DNA of 64,000 bases from Perilla frutescens (GCA_026008535.1 BRKX01000011.1:17306001-17370000); one strand, 5' to 3'; shown: positions 12,460 to 23,626, counted from the stretch's first letter. Numbers and translations: made by a program. Notes: generated by a model from the sequence alone, not told the origin.

Positions 12460-12953
12460 GGGTACATGAATATAAATTTATTTTGATCGTGAAACAACTA
12501 TGTGTCACTCACGTACATATATAATATATTATTTATGAAGTTATATAAATTTATTTTGATCGTGAAACAACTATTAGTCGCATATGGCATCCTTAGTTTT
12601 GGTTCATGAGGATATACACACTTGAGTTTCTAATTAAATGAGCTGAATATTATCACCTGACCAAAGAAAAGAAAATCTCATATTTCGCCTAAAAATATCA
12701 GAACCTAACAGAATGTATGAAAAACTTAAAAAGATTCATCATAAATCTGGAATTAATAAATAGTAAAATAAATCAGTCTGAAAAAAAAATTCTTGAATTT
12801 GATGCGGAGTTGAAGGCATACAAGATAATCAAAAGGGCATTCCTTATTATTGAAGAGTTGAACACCACGTACGTCTCATATTAGGGGAAACTAAAACAAG
12901 GGTTTTGTGCGGAAGAAAGAAATAAAGATAAAAATTTGTATGTAATGGGTCTC
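12460..12953. other. No gene recognised
   Basis: AT-rich DNA. It contains the 72-bp offset direct duplication near 12474/12546 and otherwise nothing I can name. Confidence 0.3.
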
Positions 12954-13424
12954 TTACGTTAGACGAGTCAAAGCCCGTCCAAACCCGCCCCCCACGCGCA
13001 GGCGCGTGAGCTGCACGCTCCCCCACACGCGGCGGGTGTAGCTCACGCGCCTGTCAAGATTTTAATTATTTTTTGGGCCTGCCCAGCTGGGCTGGACTAT
13101 TTTCACTTTTTTCCTTCTTTTTTTTCCCTTTTTCTCCTTTCTTTCTCACGTCAGTTTTGTTATTTCTCTCTTTTTTTTCACTTTCTTTCTTCCTTTTTTT
13201 AAAATAATTATTTTTTTATAAATTAATTCAATTCAATTTTAGTGCTCACTAATTTCATTTTAGGGTACACATTTATTTTTAAAAAAATATATTTATGTGG
13301 TGAAATTTTATTTAAAAAAATAAATTCAATTCAATTCAATTTTATGGTTCACTAATTTCAATTTAGGGTATAGATTTATTTCAAATATATATATATATAT
13401 ATTGAAGTATCCTTAAAATAATTA

Positions 13425-13803
13425 TAGTATCATTAATTAGGGATGAAGTATCACTAATTGCAGAAGAAAGTATCACTAATTGCGAAGAAAGTATCACTAA
13501 TTAGAAAGAAATGTATCACTAATTGCAAAGAAAGTATCACTAATTGAAGAAAAGTATTACTAATGGCAAAAGAAAGTATCACTAATTGCATAAGAAAGTA
13601 TCACTAATTGCAGAAGAATGTATCGTATCACTAATCGCAGAAGAAAGTATCGCTAATTAGAAGAAAAGTATCACTAATTGCAGAAGAAAATATCACTAAT
13701 TAGAAGAAAAGTATCACTAATTGCAGAAGAAAGTATCACTAATTAGAAGAAAAGTATCGCTAATTGCAGAAGAAAGTATCACTAATTAAAAAGAAAAGTA
13801 TCA
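13425..13803 (+). repeat. Minisatellite, about 17 copies of a 21-22 bp unit
   Basis: The unit is close to GAAGAAAGTATCACTAATTGC. I count about 17 copies by eye, with 1-3 changes each. In the last third two variants alternate (ending TTGC and TTAG), giving a dimeric period of about 43 bp. Single units with related text lie downstream, some inverted (AATTAATGATACTTT near 13960) and some direct (about 14038-14096). Unit spacing is irregular and there are no unique spacers, so this is not a CRISPR array. Confidence 0.9.
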
Positions 13804-14159
13804 GTTCAAACATATTGCAATTCAAAAATTGAATCATTAGCTATATAAAAGAAAATGTTGCATTTTCAAAAATTGAACATGATAGTGAGTAGTAACTACT
13901 CATTATATTAGTGATGCTTCATTTTTTATTACTAGTGATACTTACTTCATAATTAATGATACTTTCTATTGTTAATTTAATAATTAATACTTAATCATTG
14001 GTAATTTTCATTTTAATGAAAATATAATTTTTATCTGGTGAAGTATCATTAACTGTGATGTGAATTATCATTAATTATGGATGAAGTATCATTAACAAAA
14101 TCATTAAAAAAACACAACTTCTAACTCTTCGAATGAAACGTGAATTGAAGTCGTAAAAA

Positions 14160-14325
14160 AAAGAGAGAGACGAGTTGTGTGTGCGTGAGAGAGAGAGGGG
14201 GTGAGGGTAGGGTAGGGTGGGGGCATAAAAAATGTCGAAGAAGAAGAAAAAGAGAGAGGGAGAGAGAGAGAGATGAGTTGTGCGTGCTGTGAGAGAGAGG
14301 GGTGGGGTGGGGCAGAAAAACTGCC
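14160..14325 (+). repeat. GA/G-rich tandem pair with G-quadruplex motif
   Basis: Two diverged copies of a segment of roughly 100 bp: GAGAGA tract, then GAGTTGTG, a second GAGA tract and a G-rich tail. The first tail (14197-14223) has five runs of three or more G with loops of 1-3 bases and fits the classical G4 pattern. The second copy is weaker. Confidence 0.7.
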
Positions 14326-14481
14326 GAAAAGAAAAAAAAAAGAGAAAAGAGTTAAATGTAAAAAAAAAATTGAATATTAAAGAAAAGAGTAGAAGGGGGG
14401 AGACTATTAAAAAAAATTAAAAAGAAAAGGAAAAAGGATGAGGATCATTTTAATGGGTCAAATAATATCCGTCTAACGTAA

Positions 14482-14836
14482 CGGAATTCATTAGACCGTC
14501 TCACAGGAGTGTGCTACGAAATAAATATTTGGTGTGATCGATGAGATTGTTAGTTGTTACTAAACAAGGAAACGCCCAAATAAAGACTTAAACGATTCTC
14601 AAAAAAAGAAAAAAAGAAAAGAAAAAAAACGACTTAAACTTATGCCCAGTCCAAATTAATTTTTAACATTTAATTTTCAATTTTAAGTTAATATTAATTA
14701 ATTATCTGAAAATTAAATATTAAAAAAAATTATACACTATAATTGAATAGAATGAACTTAATTAATAAGTGTAAAATTAAACCACAAAATCTAATTGATC
14801 TAATTTCATCCGCTAATTGTTGAGGTCATCGATCAA
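14482..14836. other. AT-rich spacer
   Basis: AT-rich DNA between the repeat and the start of duplicated block A. No gene is seen. It forms the 3' flank of the first RING-H2 gene. Confidence 0.4.
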
Positions 14837-14872
14837 AAACACAAAATCTTGAAATTCTTGAAACTAAGCATT

Positions 14873-15529
14873 CTACTCCTCCGTGGGCATCTGGTAGCGG
14901 CAAAGCGGGCAATAATGGCTTCTCCTCAGCCATTTCTGGATGCAGCCGCCGTGAAAAACATGCGAGCACGGCATTCTCAACGCCGCCCCGCCGCCCATCT
15001 CTTCCAAGCAGACGCTGCAGCAACTCTCCTCATCAACAACCTCGTACTCCTCCAACAGCTTAAACGATGACTCCGCTGCCGGAACCATGCGATGAGAGTC
15101 GTCGCTTTCCACGCCATAAACGTGGCGGTGTGTTATAAATATCATGCAAGCAAGTCTAAGAACGCCGGAGGTAGGTAGGGTTCCGGTCTTACAAACTTTA
15201 AGCACTTCCTTCCACGCGAGATTGATCAATTGATCGATCTCGTGGTTGTGGAGGAGGCCATCTCCGATGGTTTTTCCGGCCGCCTCTCGTAAATTGTCCC
15301 GCAACAAGATTTCTCCGACGGTCACGATGAGGGAAGCGGCAAGATAGTTCGAGGTAGGGTTTACTTGGATAAGCCGTGGGGTTGTGGAATCTTGGTGTAG
15401 AATCCAATTTGAGATATCTTCTTTGAAATAAAAATTGAGTTTGATCTTGAATTCATGGGAGTCAGAGTTGTCGAATTCCCCTATGATGTCGAATTTGGTG
15501 TTCCGATTGCAGTGGAAATAATCATCCAT
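14873..15529 (-). CDS. RING-H2 finger protein, E3 ubiquitin ligase candidate (copy A)
   Basis: Intronless, 218 residues. The C-terminal RING-H2 finger (about residues 171-211) shows Cys-X2-Cys, then Cys-X-His-X2-His-X2-Cys and a closing Cys-Pro-Leu-Cys. This is the C3H2C3 pattern that binds two zinc ions and recruits an E2 enzyme. Residues 1-165 are not a domain I recognise. There is no signal peptide or membrane segment, so a soluble protein is likely. An upstream in-frame ATG at 15622 would add 31 residues. I prefer MDDY at 15529 because the paralogue at 21892 starts there and its upstream frame differs. A TATA box lies about 106 bp upstream. E3 activity is inferred from the finger; the substrate is unknown. 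The tandem paralogue is about 6 kb away on the same strand. Confidence 0.85.
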   Translation of the reverse strand: MDDYFHCNRNTKFDIIGEFDNSDSHEFKIKLNFYFKEDISNWILHQDSTTPRLIQVNPTSNYLAASLIVTVGEILLRDNLREAAGKTIGDGLLHNHEIDQLINLAWKEVLKVCKTGTLPTSGVLRLACMIFITHRHVYGVESDDSHRMVPAAESSFKLLEEYEVVDEESCCSVCLEEMGGGAALRMPCSHVFHGGCIQKWLRRSHYCPLCRYQMPTEE

Positions 15530-15634
15530 GATCGAAATTTCAAGAAAAGTTGGAAGGGAAAAAAAGAGAAAATTTGGTGAGAGAGAATGCGTTGATGATG
15601 AGATTAATGGAATTGGGATCATACATATATATAT

Positions 15635-15644
15635 GTATATATAG
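15635..15644 (-). promoter_or_regulatory. TATA box of RING-H2 gene A
   Basis: CTATATATAC on the minus strand, about 106 bp before the chosen ATG. The same position is conserved in the duplicate. Confidence 0.55.
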
Positions 15645-15772
15645 TATGTTGCGAGTGCGACTCTTTGGTCTAGAAGGAACCGAATTGGACTAAATTAGGA
15701 AATACAATTTTTGGCTATGGTGTAATATTTAATTCAAATATAATTATTATTCGGATGTATTAATTTGTAAAT

Positions 15773-15942
15773 TTGTGAGAAAGGTCTCATGGGTCAAAAT
15801 TACCTGGAAGACTGGTCAATATCTCAATTAAAATTATTTATTTAATATCATATTTGTAATTTTATTGGTGTTTGATTATGATTGGGTATGAATATTGAAT
15901 CCGGTATCTTGTGAATTTTGACCATTAATCTCACACAAGACA
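15773..15942. mobile_element. Small MITE shared by both duplicates (copy A)
   Basis: The left end holds GGTCTCATGGGTCAAAATT and the right end holds AATTTTGACC followed by TCTCACACAAG. These are imperfect inverted copies around an AT-rich centre. It lies at the same place in duplicate B, so it predates the duplication. Another relative is at 41225-41345. Confidence 0.55.
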
Positions 15943-15993
15943 CCCTCTAGAAAATTACATAGTTTGCGCAGGAATTAATATTGTCATTAATGT

Positions 15994-16537
15994 GAGAAAA
16001 TTTCAATTTTGGTCCCATAGGACATAGCCTAATCCGATTTTGGTCCCAACCCTATCACATTTGATCATATTTCAGAAATTGTTATTAAATCTGGTCCCAT
16101 AGGACTTGGATTATCAATTTTGGTCCCACAATTTAGACGGAAAAAATAAATGGGGTAACGGCCGCTAGTTTTGGAACCAAAATCGATAATATGAGACCAA
16201 AAGTGAAATTTTCAGCGAAATAGAAATCCTAAAATGTAATCAGCTATGAACGATTTTTGAGCCGAAAAATTGATCAAATGTTAGATTTTTAAATAGGGGG
16301 TACTTTTTATTATTATTTTTTTAATTGAGTTATTTAAAAAAATGCTACAATAAAAACACGATTTAACAACGGATTATAATTCGTTTTAAAATACAGACAC
16401 ATTAACAATGGATTAAGATTAATATATTTAATGTCGGATTTTTTTGTCTCAAACTTAACAAAGAACACACGTCATATTTTAATTTTAATTTTTAATTTTT
16501 TTATGTTAACGACACAATAACGACATATTTTTTATAA

Positions 16538-16572
<35 letters not shown>

Positions 16573-17804
16573 TTGCAATTACTAATTAATTACAAGTATA
16601 ATTTTTTCAAAATTTTTTATTTATTTTACATGATAATTTTTTAATTTTTTTTAATGTTATTAATTTTTTAATTACTATATAATTACGAATTTGAAATCAA
16701 TCTTTTTAATATTATTGATTTTTTATTTATTTTACATTTTAGAATTTATTTCATTTTTAATGTTTTAATAATATATATTATTTTTAATATTATATATTTT
16801 TCAATTCCTAATTAATTACAAATATAAATTTTTTAATATTTTTATTTATTTTACTTTATGATTTTTAAATTTTTTAATATTATTAATTTTTTAATTACTA
16901 ATTAATTATGAATTTGAAATTAACTTGTTTAATATTATTAATGTTTTATTTATTTTACATTTTGGATATTATATATATTTTTTATTTTTCAATTACTAAT
17001 TAATTATGAGTATAAATTTTTATTATATTTTTATCAGTTTTATTTTACGATTTTTAAAATTTTATATTACTTTGCATATATTTTTATTATTTTATATTAT
17101 TTTTAATATTTTGGGCTTGGCTTGGCGCGCTTCCATCACTAAAATGTGAATTTTTTGTAGTGAAAGTTCAAAATGTAGGTATGAAAGTATAATTTTTTCC
17201 TGAATTTTTTACTTTACATTTTACAAGAATTTAATTATGAAATAACCAACCATAATAATGAATTATTAATTGAAAATTAAAATTAAATATTAAAAATAAT
17301 TATAAACGCTAATTAGATGTGGTGAACGCTAATAAACAATATTGTAAAATTAAACTAAATAAAAAAATTCCCTGCCTTTAGGGGTGTAAACGAGCCGAGT
17401 ATCTTCTTGATCGAACTCGAGCTCGACAGAAAATTAAACTAAATAAAAAAATGGCTTTCTTTTCATTTAGTAGTTGTAATTTGATGATTTGGTGAGTATA
17501 TATATATAGATGCATGTTCGTGGGAAATTTGGAACCAAATTAGGTTAAATTTCTAACAAATCAGTTTAATTTTGCCTCCAATTGAATTGCAAAGAAAAAA
17601 AATTCTAACATTTTTCTGTTTGGGACCAAAATCGATAATATTTTTAACGGAAAACTTGGGACCAAAATCGATAATTTTTTAAACGGAAAACGTTACGGCG
17701 GGACTAAAATTGATAATTCAATCGATTTGGGACCAAAAGTGATAGGGATGGGACCAAAATCGGACTAACTCATGTCCTATGGGAACTAAAATCGAAATTT
17801 TCTC
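15994..17804. mobile_element. Mutator-like element (non-autonomous, 1811 bp)
   Basis: The ends are long inverted repeats. The left reads GAGAAAATTTCAATTTTGG and the reverse complement of the right reads GAGAAAATTTCGATTTTAG. Similarity continues through CCCATAGGACAT, TCCGATTTTGGTCCCA and CCCTATCAC for about 70 bp, then into scattered TTTTGGTCCC words. It is flanked by a 10-bp duplication TCATTAATGT (15984-15993 and 17805-17814). Duplicate B has a single TCATTATGT at the matching place (about 22344), a natural empty site. Long TIRs and a 9-11 bp duplication point to the Mutator superfamily. There is no transposase. The interior is AT-rich and includes a nested CACTA-like insertion and a (TTA)n tract at 16541-16573. 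Confidence 0.85.
16343..17162. mobile_element. CACTA-like insertion nested in the MULE
   Basis: The right end TTTTTTGTAGTG (17151-17162) is a canonical CACTA terminus. The left end TGCTACAATAAAAACACG is a decayed form of the CACTACAA start. Subterminal ACGGATTATAATTCG words near 16368 resemble the subterminal repeats of small plant CACTA elements. Both flanks are AAA, agreeing with a 3-bp target duplication but weak because of the A-rich context. There is no coding sequence. Confidence 0.55.
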
Positions 17805-17814
17805 TCATTAATGT

Positions 17815-19023
17815 CTAGAATTTAATAGCCCTCATTTTCTTTTTTCAGTTGAAATCGTTTATTGCATATTTGATATTGCATTCCCTATTGCATGCTTGAT
17901 TTTTTATTTTTTTTTTCATTTTTTTCTTCGATTTCAATTTCTTGTGCTTTAATTAGTGTAATTTTACACTTGTTATTTATGGTTCATCATATCCAATTAA
18001 AATGTATTATATTTTTTTAGTACGTAATTTATAGTTTTTAGTTATTAATTGATTATTTGAAAAATTTAATATTAATAACTTATAATAAACCCTTATTGAG
18101 TATGATGAATCATAAATAACAATTGTAAAATTAAACTAAACACAAGCAATTGAAATTGAAGAAAAAAAATGAAAGAACTAAAAAAATTAAGTGTGCGATA
18201 GTAAATGCACCACAGAAGATGCAATAGACAAATTCGTTTGTCTTTTTTTTTTTTTGAGGTGATTCAAGTGTGAAATTTGACCTCTTTAATGTCCTTTTTC
18301 AAATATTGACAAATGAGTCACGACAACTTTAAAGAGACGAGAAAGTTGGTGGTTAAATTGGAAGCCAATTTGTTTTGTAAAACTATGAAGATATTGAATA
18401 ACATACAAGTTAAAAATTTATATTTTAATTGCAAACTTTTATAGTTCGTGTTAAATTTACTAGTATATTCAAAATTGCATGGATTTTAAGGCAATTAAAC
18501 TATATTTGGTGGAATTCTGCACATTTGGTAGAGATGCATGTCATGAATGCCTGATCTTGTATTTGAATATTGATTAATTCATGTATACATTGTAATTACA
18601 TCATTTGAATTAGTGAATTTAAATAAGAAAGTAATTCACATCAGGAATGAGAATCCACGTACACCACTTTAACGAATATTAATATTATTGTTCTACAACG
18701 TACAGAAACGTGACATTTTGCATATGTTAGGTGTAGCTAGACGTTAGTTATAGTCCCACATCACAATGAGAATAATCTCATGTTTCAAAAATTTATATGA
18801 ACTCTCTAATAACTAGATTACTTGATTAATCACTTGAGTAATAACAAAGTACTTGATGAATATCCAGTTTGAGTAAGTTGCCATATTATATTCGTGTATT
18901 TACTTACTAATAAAATTGAAGATTCACATTTCACATCATGTTTAAACAAATTATACCTTTGTAAAATTTGTGATACACGTACATTGCTGCAAAGAGTTTG
19001 GTCCACATAATTAACAACTCCCC
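17815..19023. other. Non-coding part of duplicate A
   Basis: AT-rich sequence matching 22345-23626 of copy B with many small changes, for instance GAGATGCATGT near 18531 and 23080, and ACTTGATGAATATCCAGTTT near 18852 and 23399. No gene is seen. Confidence 0.6.
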
Positions 19024-21170
19024 TTTAATTTCCTTGGGAATTTGGTTGAGTATCTTCAAATGGATCCTTAACTTTACTAAAGGCTAGGGATAGACTGACT
19101 TGCTTAGTGTGAACTAACAGAAAATTGCAACTTAGTCCATATATAACAGAGTTATATCATATATGCACTGCTATTGTTCGAAAGTTTCCATGCACTTTTT
19201 CTTTCACAGGAATACTTGGGAAACTGGTTTTAAGTAATGGAGATTCAAGATTATAAATCATGTATTCCTCAAAGAGAAGCTAAATAAATGAATCCTTGTG
19301 ACAAAATTAATAATATATAATTACAAAGAATTAAATGAAACATGCCTAGCTTGGAAACAAGCTAGCTTAATTAATTAACAAACATGCATGCACATAATGG
19401 CATGAAGAAATTAAATTTAATCACCACACAATGATAACAATGGAATGGACCATACTATACGCATATATCAATTATCAATTATCAATTATCAATTATATAT
19501 ATAGATGACGGGAAAAGAATCAAGTAAAAAGTAACAAAAATAACAGCACCACAAAAGATACAGATAAATTAAACAAAAGTTCCAGCCAAATCAAAATTAG
19601 TTGAATCGCCGTTTGAGCTACATCATCAAAATTAAAATCGAAGAAATTCCAAAAATGCATAAGATCAACTCCTCATAGTACAATTTCATTTTTAAACCCA
19701 AACCCGAAGCCCCGGACACAAAATTCCTCAAATGTCAAAATCAACCATGAAGCACGAAAAGGGTGAAAATAGACAGCCTAAGTTTTGCTCTATTTTGTTC
19801 AATTATTTAGACAGTAGTTTTTCCAATTTTAGAGTAGTACTATTTGTGGCAACTAAGTCGAAAAACAGTTTGAAACCTGTCACGGGGCCAACCATATTAA
19901 GCATTGTTAAAAATTATATTTTCCAACTCATAAGGCTTTTTCAAATAACTGTTTTCAAAAATCTTCATGATGGGTTGGAAAATATTTTCAGAATTCACGA
20001 TGTTAAGTTCAAAAACTGCTTTTCAAGGTTCACCGGGTTCAACAGTCTATTTCGACAATATTGTGTTCAAATATTTTAAAATCTAACAATTTGTCACCGG
20101 CTCACCGCCTTTTTAGGTAACAAAGAGTAGTATGAGTTAGTACAAAGTAAAACTTAAATCTTCAAATAACTGGAACGAATAACATAAATTTTAACTCAAC
20201 CTTTCTCCATAGTTTTTGACACAATCAAAAAAAGAAAAATCAAACTTATGAACAATCTCCATAAAGTTCGATTTGAGTTGAAATTGAAGAACACTCTCTT
20301 TGAAGAGCACTCCCCCCTTCGATTTTGATTCTTTCCGTCTACCTTTCTCTATGTCATCTGTATCAATCTATTGGGAACTAAATACGGTTAAACACTTAAA
20401 CTTTTTAAATTTTTGTTTATTATTTAAAATAATACTGTTAAAATTATTTTTTAAGGTGAAGGGTAAAAATGAAAAATCTTATAGTGTGGAAAGTAAAAAC
20501 ATAAAAAAAATGGCGTGTAAAAGAGAAAATATTGTAGTGTGTTTAGACAAAGTATAGCAACTCCCAACAATAATTGTTTATAATCTTTTGCTTTGGAAAA
20601 CTTTAATATTCAATTGCTAAAGAAAAGGTAGGAAACTAATTGCTTGTTTTTATAAATATCTACTTTGGTAAAGCTCGGTTTGGAAGGAACTCTATAATGG
20701 GGCTCACAAATCATGGTTTCAATTATCTTAATTGACATAGTTAACAAACAGGAATAAGGAGCTGCGTTTCAATCAACACCTTGAACAAGTTAATTAAGTT
20801 AGCATTCAATTCAAACTCTATCTTAATATACTAAATATTTCATCATTGAAAAATACGAGGATGTTTCCTAATACATGATGCCCAACAATCATGTAGCAGT
20901 ATGTTTCTCATACTTAGACATTAAAATTAGATCTACTCTTTTGTTAGACAATAGTGTATAAGGTTGGATATGTTTCTCTTTTATCATATACCATATTAAT
21001 TATTTACTAGAGAGTATAAAGAGTGATAGATATGAAGAACACCCTAATATTATGTTTGCTATATAAAAAAAAAGTACATGATTATACAAAGTTCCAACAT
21101 GTATACATTAATCATATATATGATATTACATAACACATGGAGGTGTGATGTGATGATCATTCATCAAATT
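19024..21170. other. Spacer between duplicates; no gene recognised
   Basis: AT-rich sequence unique within the window. It contains four ATCAATT copies at about 19466-19492. Two short open stretches (19732-20079 and 20300-20557) have no recognisable domain, and their Phe/Lys/Asn-rich composition is what AT-rich non-coding DNA gives. Confidence 0.4.
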
Positions 21171-21232
21171 AAACACAAAATCTTGAAATTCTTGAAACTA
21201 AGCATACACAAATCTGGAACTCCGGCCACCAT

Positions 21233-21892
21233 CTAGTGCTCCGTGGGCATCTGGTATCGGCAAAGAGGGCAATAATGGCTTCTCCTCAGCCATTTCTGGA
21301 TGCAGCCGCCGTGAAAAACATGCAAACATGGCATTCTCAACGCCCCGCCGCCCAGCTTTTCCAAGCAGACGCTGCAGCAACTCTCCTCATCATCATCGTC
21401 GTACTTCTCCAACAGATTAAACGATGACTCCGCTGCCGGAACCATGCGGTAACAGTAACAGTCGTCTCTTTCCACGCCATAAATGTGGCGGTGTTCGATA
21501 AATATCATGCAATCAAGTCTAAGAAGGCCGGGCCTAGGTAGGGTTCCGGTCTTACAAATTTTAAACGCTTCCGCCCACGAGAAATCGATCAATTGATCGA
21601 TCTCGTGGTTGTGGAGGAGGCCATCCCCGATGGCTTTTCCGGCGGCCTCTCGTAAATCGTCCCACCGCAAGGATTCTCGGAGGGTCACGACAAGGGAAGG
21701 GGCATGATAGTTGGAGCTAGGGTTTACTTGGGTAAGCTGTGGGGTTGTGGAATCTTGGTGTAGAATCCAATTTGAGATATCTTCTTTGAAACAAAAATTG
21801 AGTTTCATCTTGCATTCATGGGAGTCAGAGTTTTCTAATTCCCCTATGATGTCGAATTTGGTGTTCCGATTGCAGTGGTAATAATCATCCAT
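21233..21892 (-). CDS. RING-H2 finger protein, E3 ubiquitin ligase candidate (copy B)
   Basis: Intronless, 219 residues, paralogue of the gene at 14873-15529 and alignable from the first residue MDDY to the last. The RING-H2 zinc ligands are all kept: Cys-Ser-Val-Cys, Cys-Leu-His-Val-Phe-His, the following Cys, and Cys-Pro-Leu-Cys. Differences cluster in the acidic linker just before the finger, which here has four consecutive Asp residues, and in residues 60-140. The frame is intact with no stops, so both copies appear functional. TATA-like sequence lies about 100 bp upstream. The role is inferred from the finger only; the N-terminal domain is not recognised. A longer upstream start is not available in this frame. 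Confidence 0.85.
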   Translation of the reverse strand: MDDYYHCNRNTKFDIIGELENSDSHECKMKLNFCFKEDISNWILHQDSTTPQLTQVNPSSNYHAPSLVVTLRESLRWDDLREAAGKAIGDGLLHNHEIDQLIDFSWAEAFKICKTGTLPRPGLLRLDCMIFIEHRHIYGVERDDCYCYRMVPAAESSFNLLEKYDDDDEESCCSVCLEKLGGGALRMPCLHVFHGGCIQKWLRRSHYCPLCRYQMPTEH

Positions 21893-21985
21893 AATCGAGA
21901 TTTCAAGAAAAGTTGGAAGGGAAAAAAAGAGAGAAAATTTGGTGGGAGAGAATGCGTTGATGATGAGGCTAATGGAATTGGGGTC

Positions 21986-22003
21986 ATATATATATATATA
22001 TAG
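21986..22003 (-). promoter_or_regulatory. TATA region of RING-H2 gene B
   Basis: A TA run longer than in copy A, at the same distance from the ATG. The microsatellite-like expansion makes the exact TATA box uncertain. Confidence 0.45.
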
Positions 22004-22133
22004 TATGTTACGAGCGCGACTCCTTTGTCTAGAAGGATTCGAATTAGACTAATTAGGATATACAATTTTTGGATGGGGTAATGATTAATTCAAATGTAAA
22101 TATTATTTGGATATATCATATATTAATTTGCGA

Positions 22134-22302
22134 ATTTGTAAGAAACATCTCATGTGTCAAAATTATCTGTAAGACGGCTCAATATCCCAATTAAAATTCG
22201 TATTCAATGTCACATTTGTAATTTTGTTGGTATTTGATTATAATTTGATATTAATATTAGTCCCATCTTACGAATTTTGACCCGTGATCTCACACAAGAC
22301 AC
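22134..22302. mobile_element. Small MITE shared by both duplicates (copy B)
   Basis: Same position and structure as 15773-15942, with CATGTGTCAAAATT on the left and AATTTTGACCC and TCTCACACAAG on the right. Confidence 0.5.
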
Positions 22303-23626
22303 CCTCTAACAAATTACATAGTTTGTGCACGAGCTAATGTTGTCATTATGTCTAGAATTTAATGGCCCTCTTTTTTTTTCATTGAACTCATTTATTGCAC
22401 ATTTGGTGCTACATTACATATGGCACGTTCCATTTTTTTCATTTTCATTTTTTCATTTTTTTCCTTTGATTTCAATTTATTGTACTTTAATTTAATTTTA
22501 CACTTATTATTTAGGGTTCATCCTATTTAATTAATGTGTATTATATTTTTTTTTAGTTTGTAATTTATAGTTTTTAGTTATTAATTGATTATTTGAAAAA
22601 TTAAATACTAATAAATTATAATAAACCCTTATGGGATAAGATGAACCATAATTAACAAGTATAAAATTATACTAAACACAATACATTGAAATCGAAGGGA
22701 AAAAAATGAAAAAGAACTAAAAAAATCGACTATACGATAAGGAATGCAACACAAAAGGTGCAATATAATAGACAATTTCCTTTGTTTATTTTTTCTAGGT
22801 GATTCAAGTGTGAAATTCAACCGCTTTAATGTCCTTTTTAAAAAAATGATAATTGAGTCATAACGGGGCCCTAAAGAGATGAGCAAGTTGGTGGTTGAAT
22901 TGGATGTCAATTTATTTTATAAAAATTTTGGGATGTTGAGTAACGTACAAGTTAAAAATTAATGTTTTGATTGTAAATTTTTAAAGTTCGTGTTAAATTT
23001 ACTAGTATATTCAAAATTACATGATTTTTAAGGCAATTAATCCTGTAATATTTGTTGGAATTCCTCCGTGCGTTTGGAGGAGATGCATGTGAAAGCCTGA
23101 TCTTGTATTTTATAATTTATTGATTAATTCATGTATACATTGTAATTACATCATTTGAAACAGTGAAATAAAATAAGAAAGTAATTCACATCAAGAACTG
23201 AGAATCCACCCCACTTTTACAAATATTATTATTCTACAACAGAAACGTGACATTTTGCATATGTTAGAACTTAGAAGGAGACGTTAATTGTAGTCTCACA
23301 TCACAATGAGAATCTCATGTTTCAAAAATTTATACGTGAGTTAATGAACTCTCTAATAACTTGATTTCATGAATTAATCATTTGAGTAATAACAAAGTAC
23401 TTGATGAATATCCAGTTTTATTCAAAAAAAAAAAAAGATTTCAGAACAATGCAACAAAACAAAATGAGAGTTTGATTAAGTTGACATATTCATGTATTTA
23501 CTAATAAAATTGATGGGTCACAATATGTTTAAACCAAATAACCAATTATATAAAAAATTGACCTTTTGAAAATTTCTGATACATATATATTGCTGCAAAC
23601 TTTGGTTCCCTCATTAACAACTCCCC

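Larger units (their letters stand above)
12954..14481. mobile_element. Probable TIR-type repeat bounded by TTACGTTAGACG
   Basis: The 12-mer TTACGTTAGACG (12954-12965) is found inverted at 14470-14481, with partial matches beyond. Between them lie a GC-rich palindromic patch (12985-13050), pyrimidine-rich tracts, a 90-bp tandem pair around 13225 and 13320, the minisatellite at 13425-13803 and a GA/G-rich region. A related AATTTTAG...TTAGGGTA stretch recurs at 60140-60250, which suggests a dispersed family. There is no transposase, and I could not define a target duplication. Confidence 0.4.
14837..19023 (+). repeat. Segmental duplication, copy A
   Basis: Direct duplicate of 21171-23626. Shared content runs in the same order: the RING-H2 gene, its promoter, a small MITE, then a long AT-rich 5' flank ending ATTAACAACTCCCC. 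Copy A is longer mainly because of the MULE at 15994-17804. With that element and one target copy removed, the two blocks are of similar length (about 2.37 and 2.46 kb). Many small indels and substitutions show the duplication is not recent. Confidence 0.9.
21171..23626 (+). repeat. Segmental duplication, copy B
   Basis: Direct duplicate of 14837-19023 lacking the MULE. It carries the second RING-H2 gene and the empty target site TCATTATGT near 22344. Beyond about 23420 the two copies differ by an A-run insertion in B. Confidence 0.9.

Noticed and set aside
13425..13803. Regular repeats resembling a CRISPR array
   Set aside because: Eukaryotic context, units run head to tail with no unique spacers, and there are no cas genes. 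It is a minisatellite.
19732..20079. 115-codon frame between the RING duplicates
   Set aside because: No domain, low-complexity Phe/Lys/Asn composition, no paralogue and no promoter signal.
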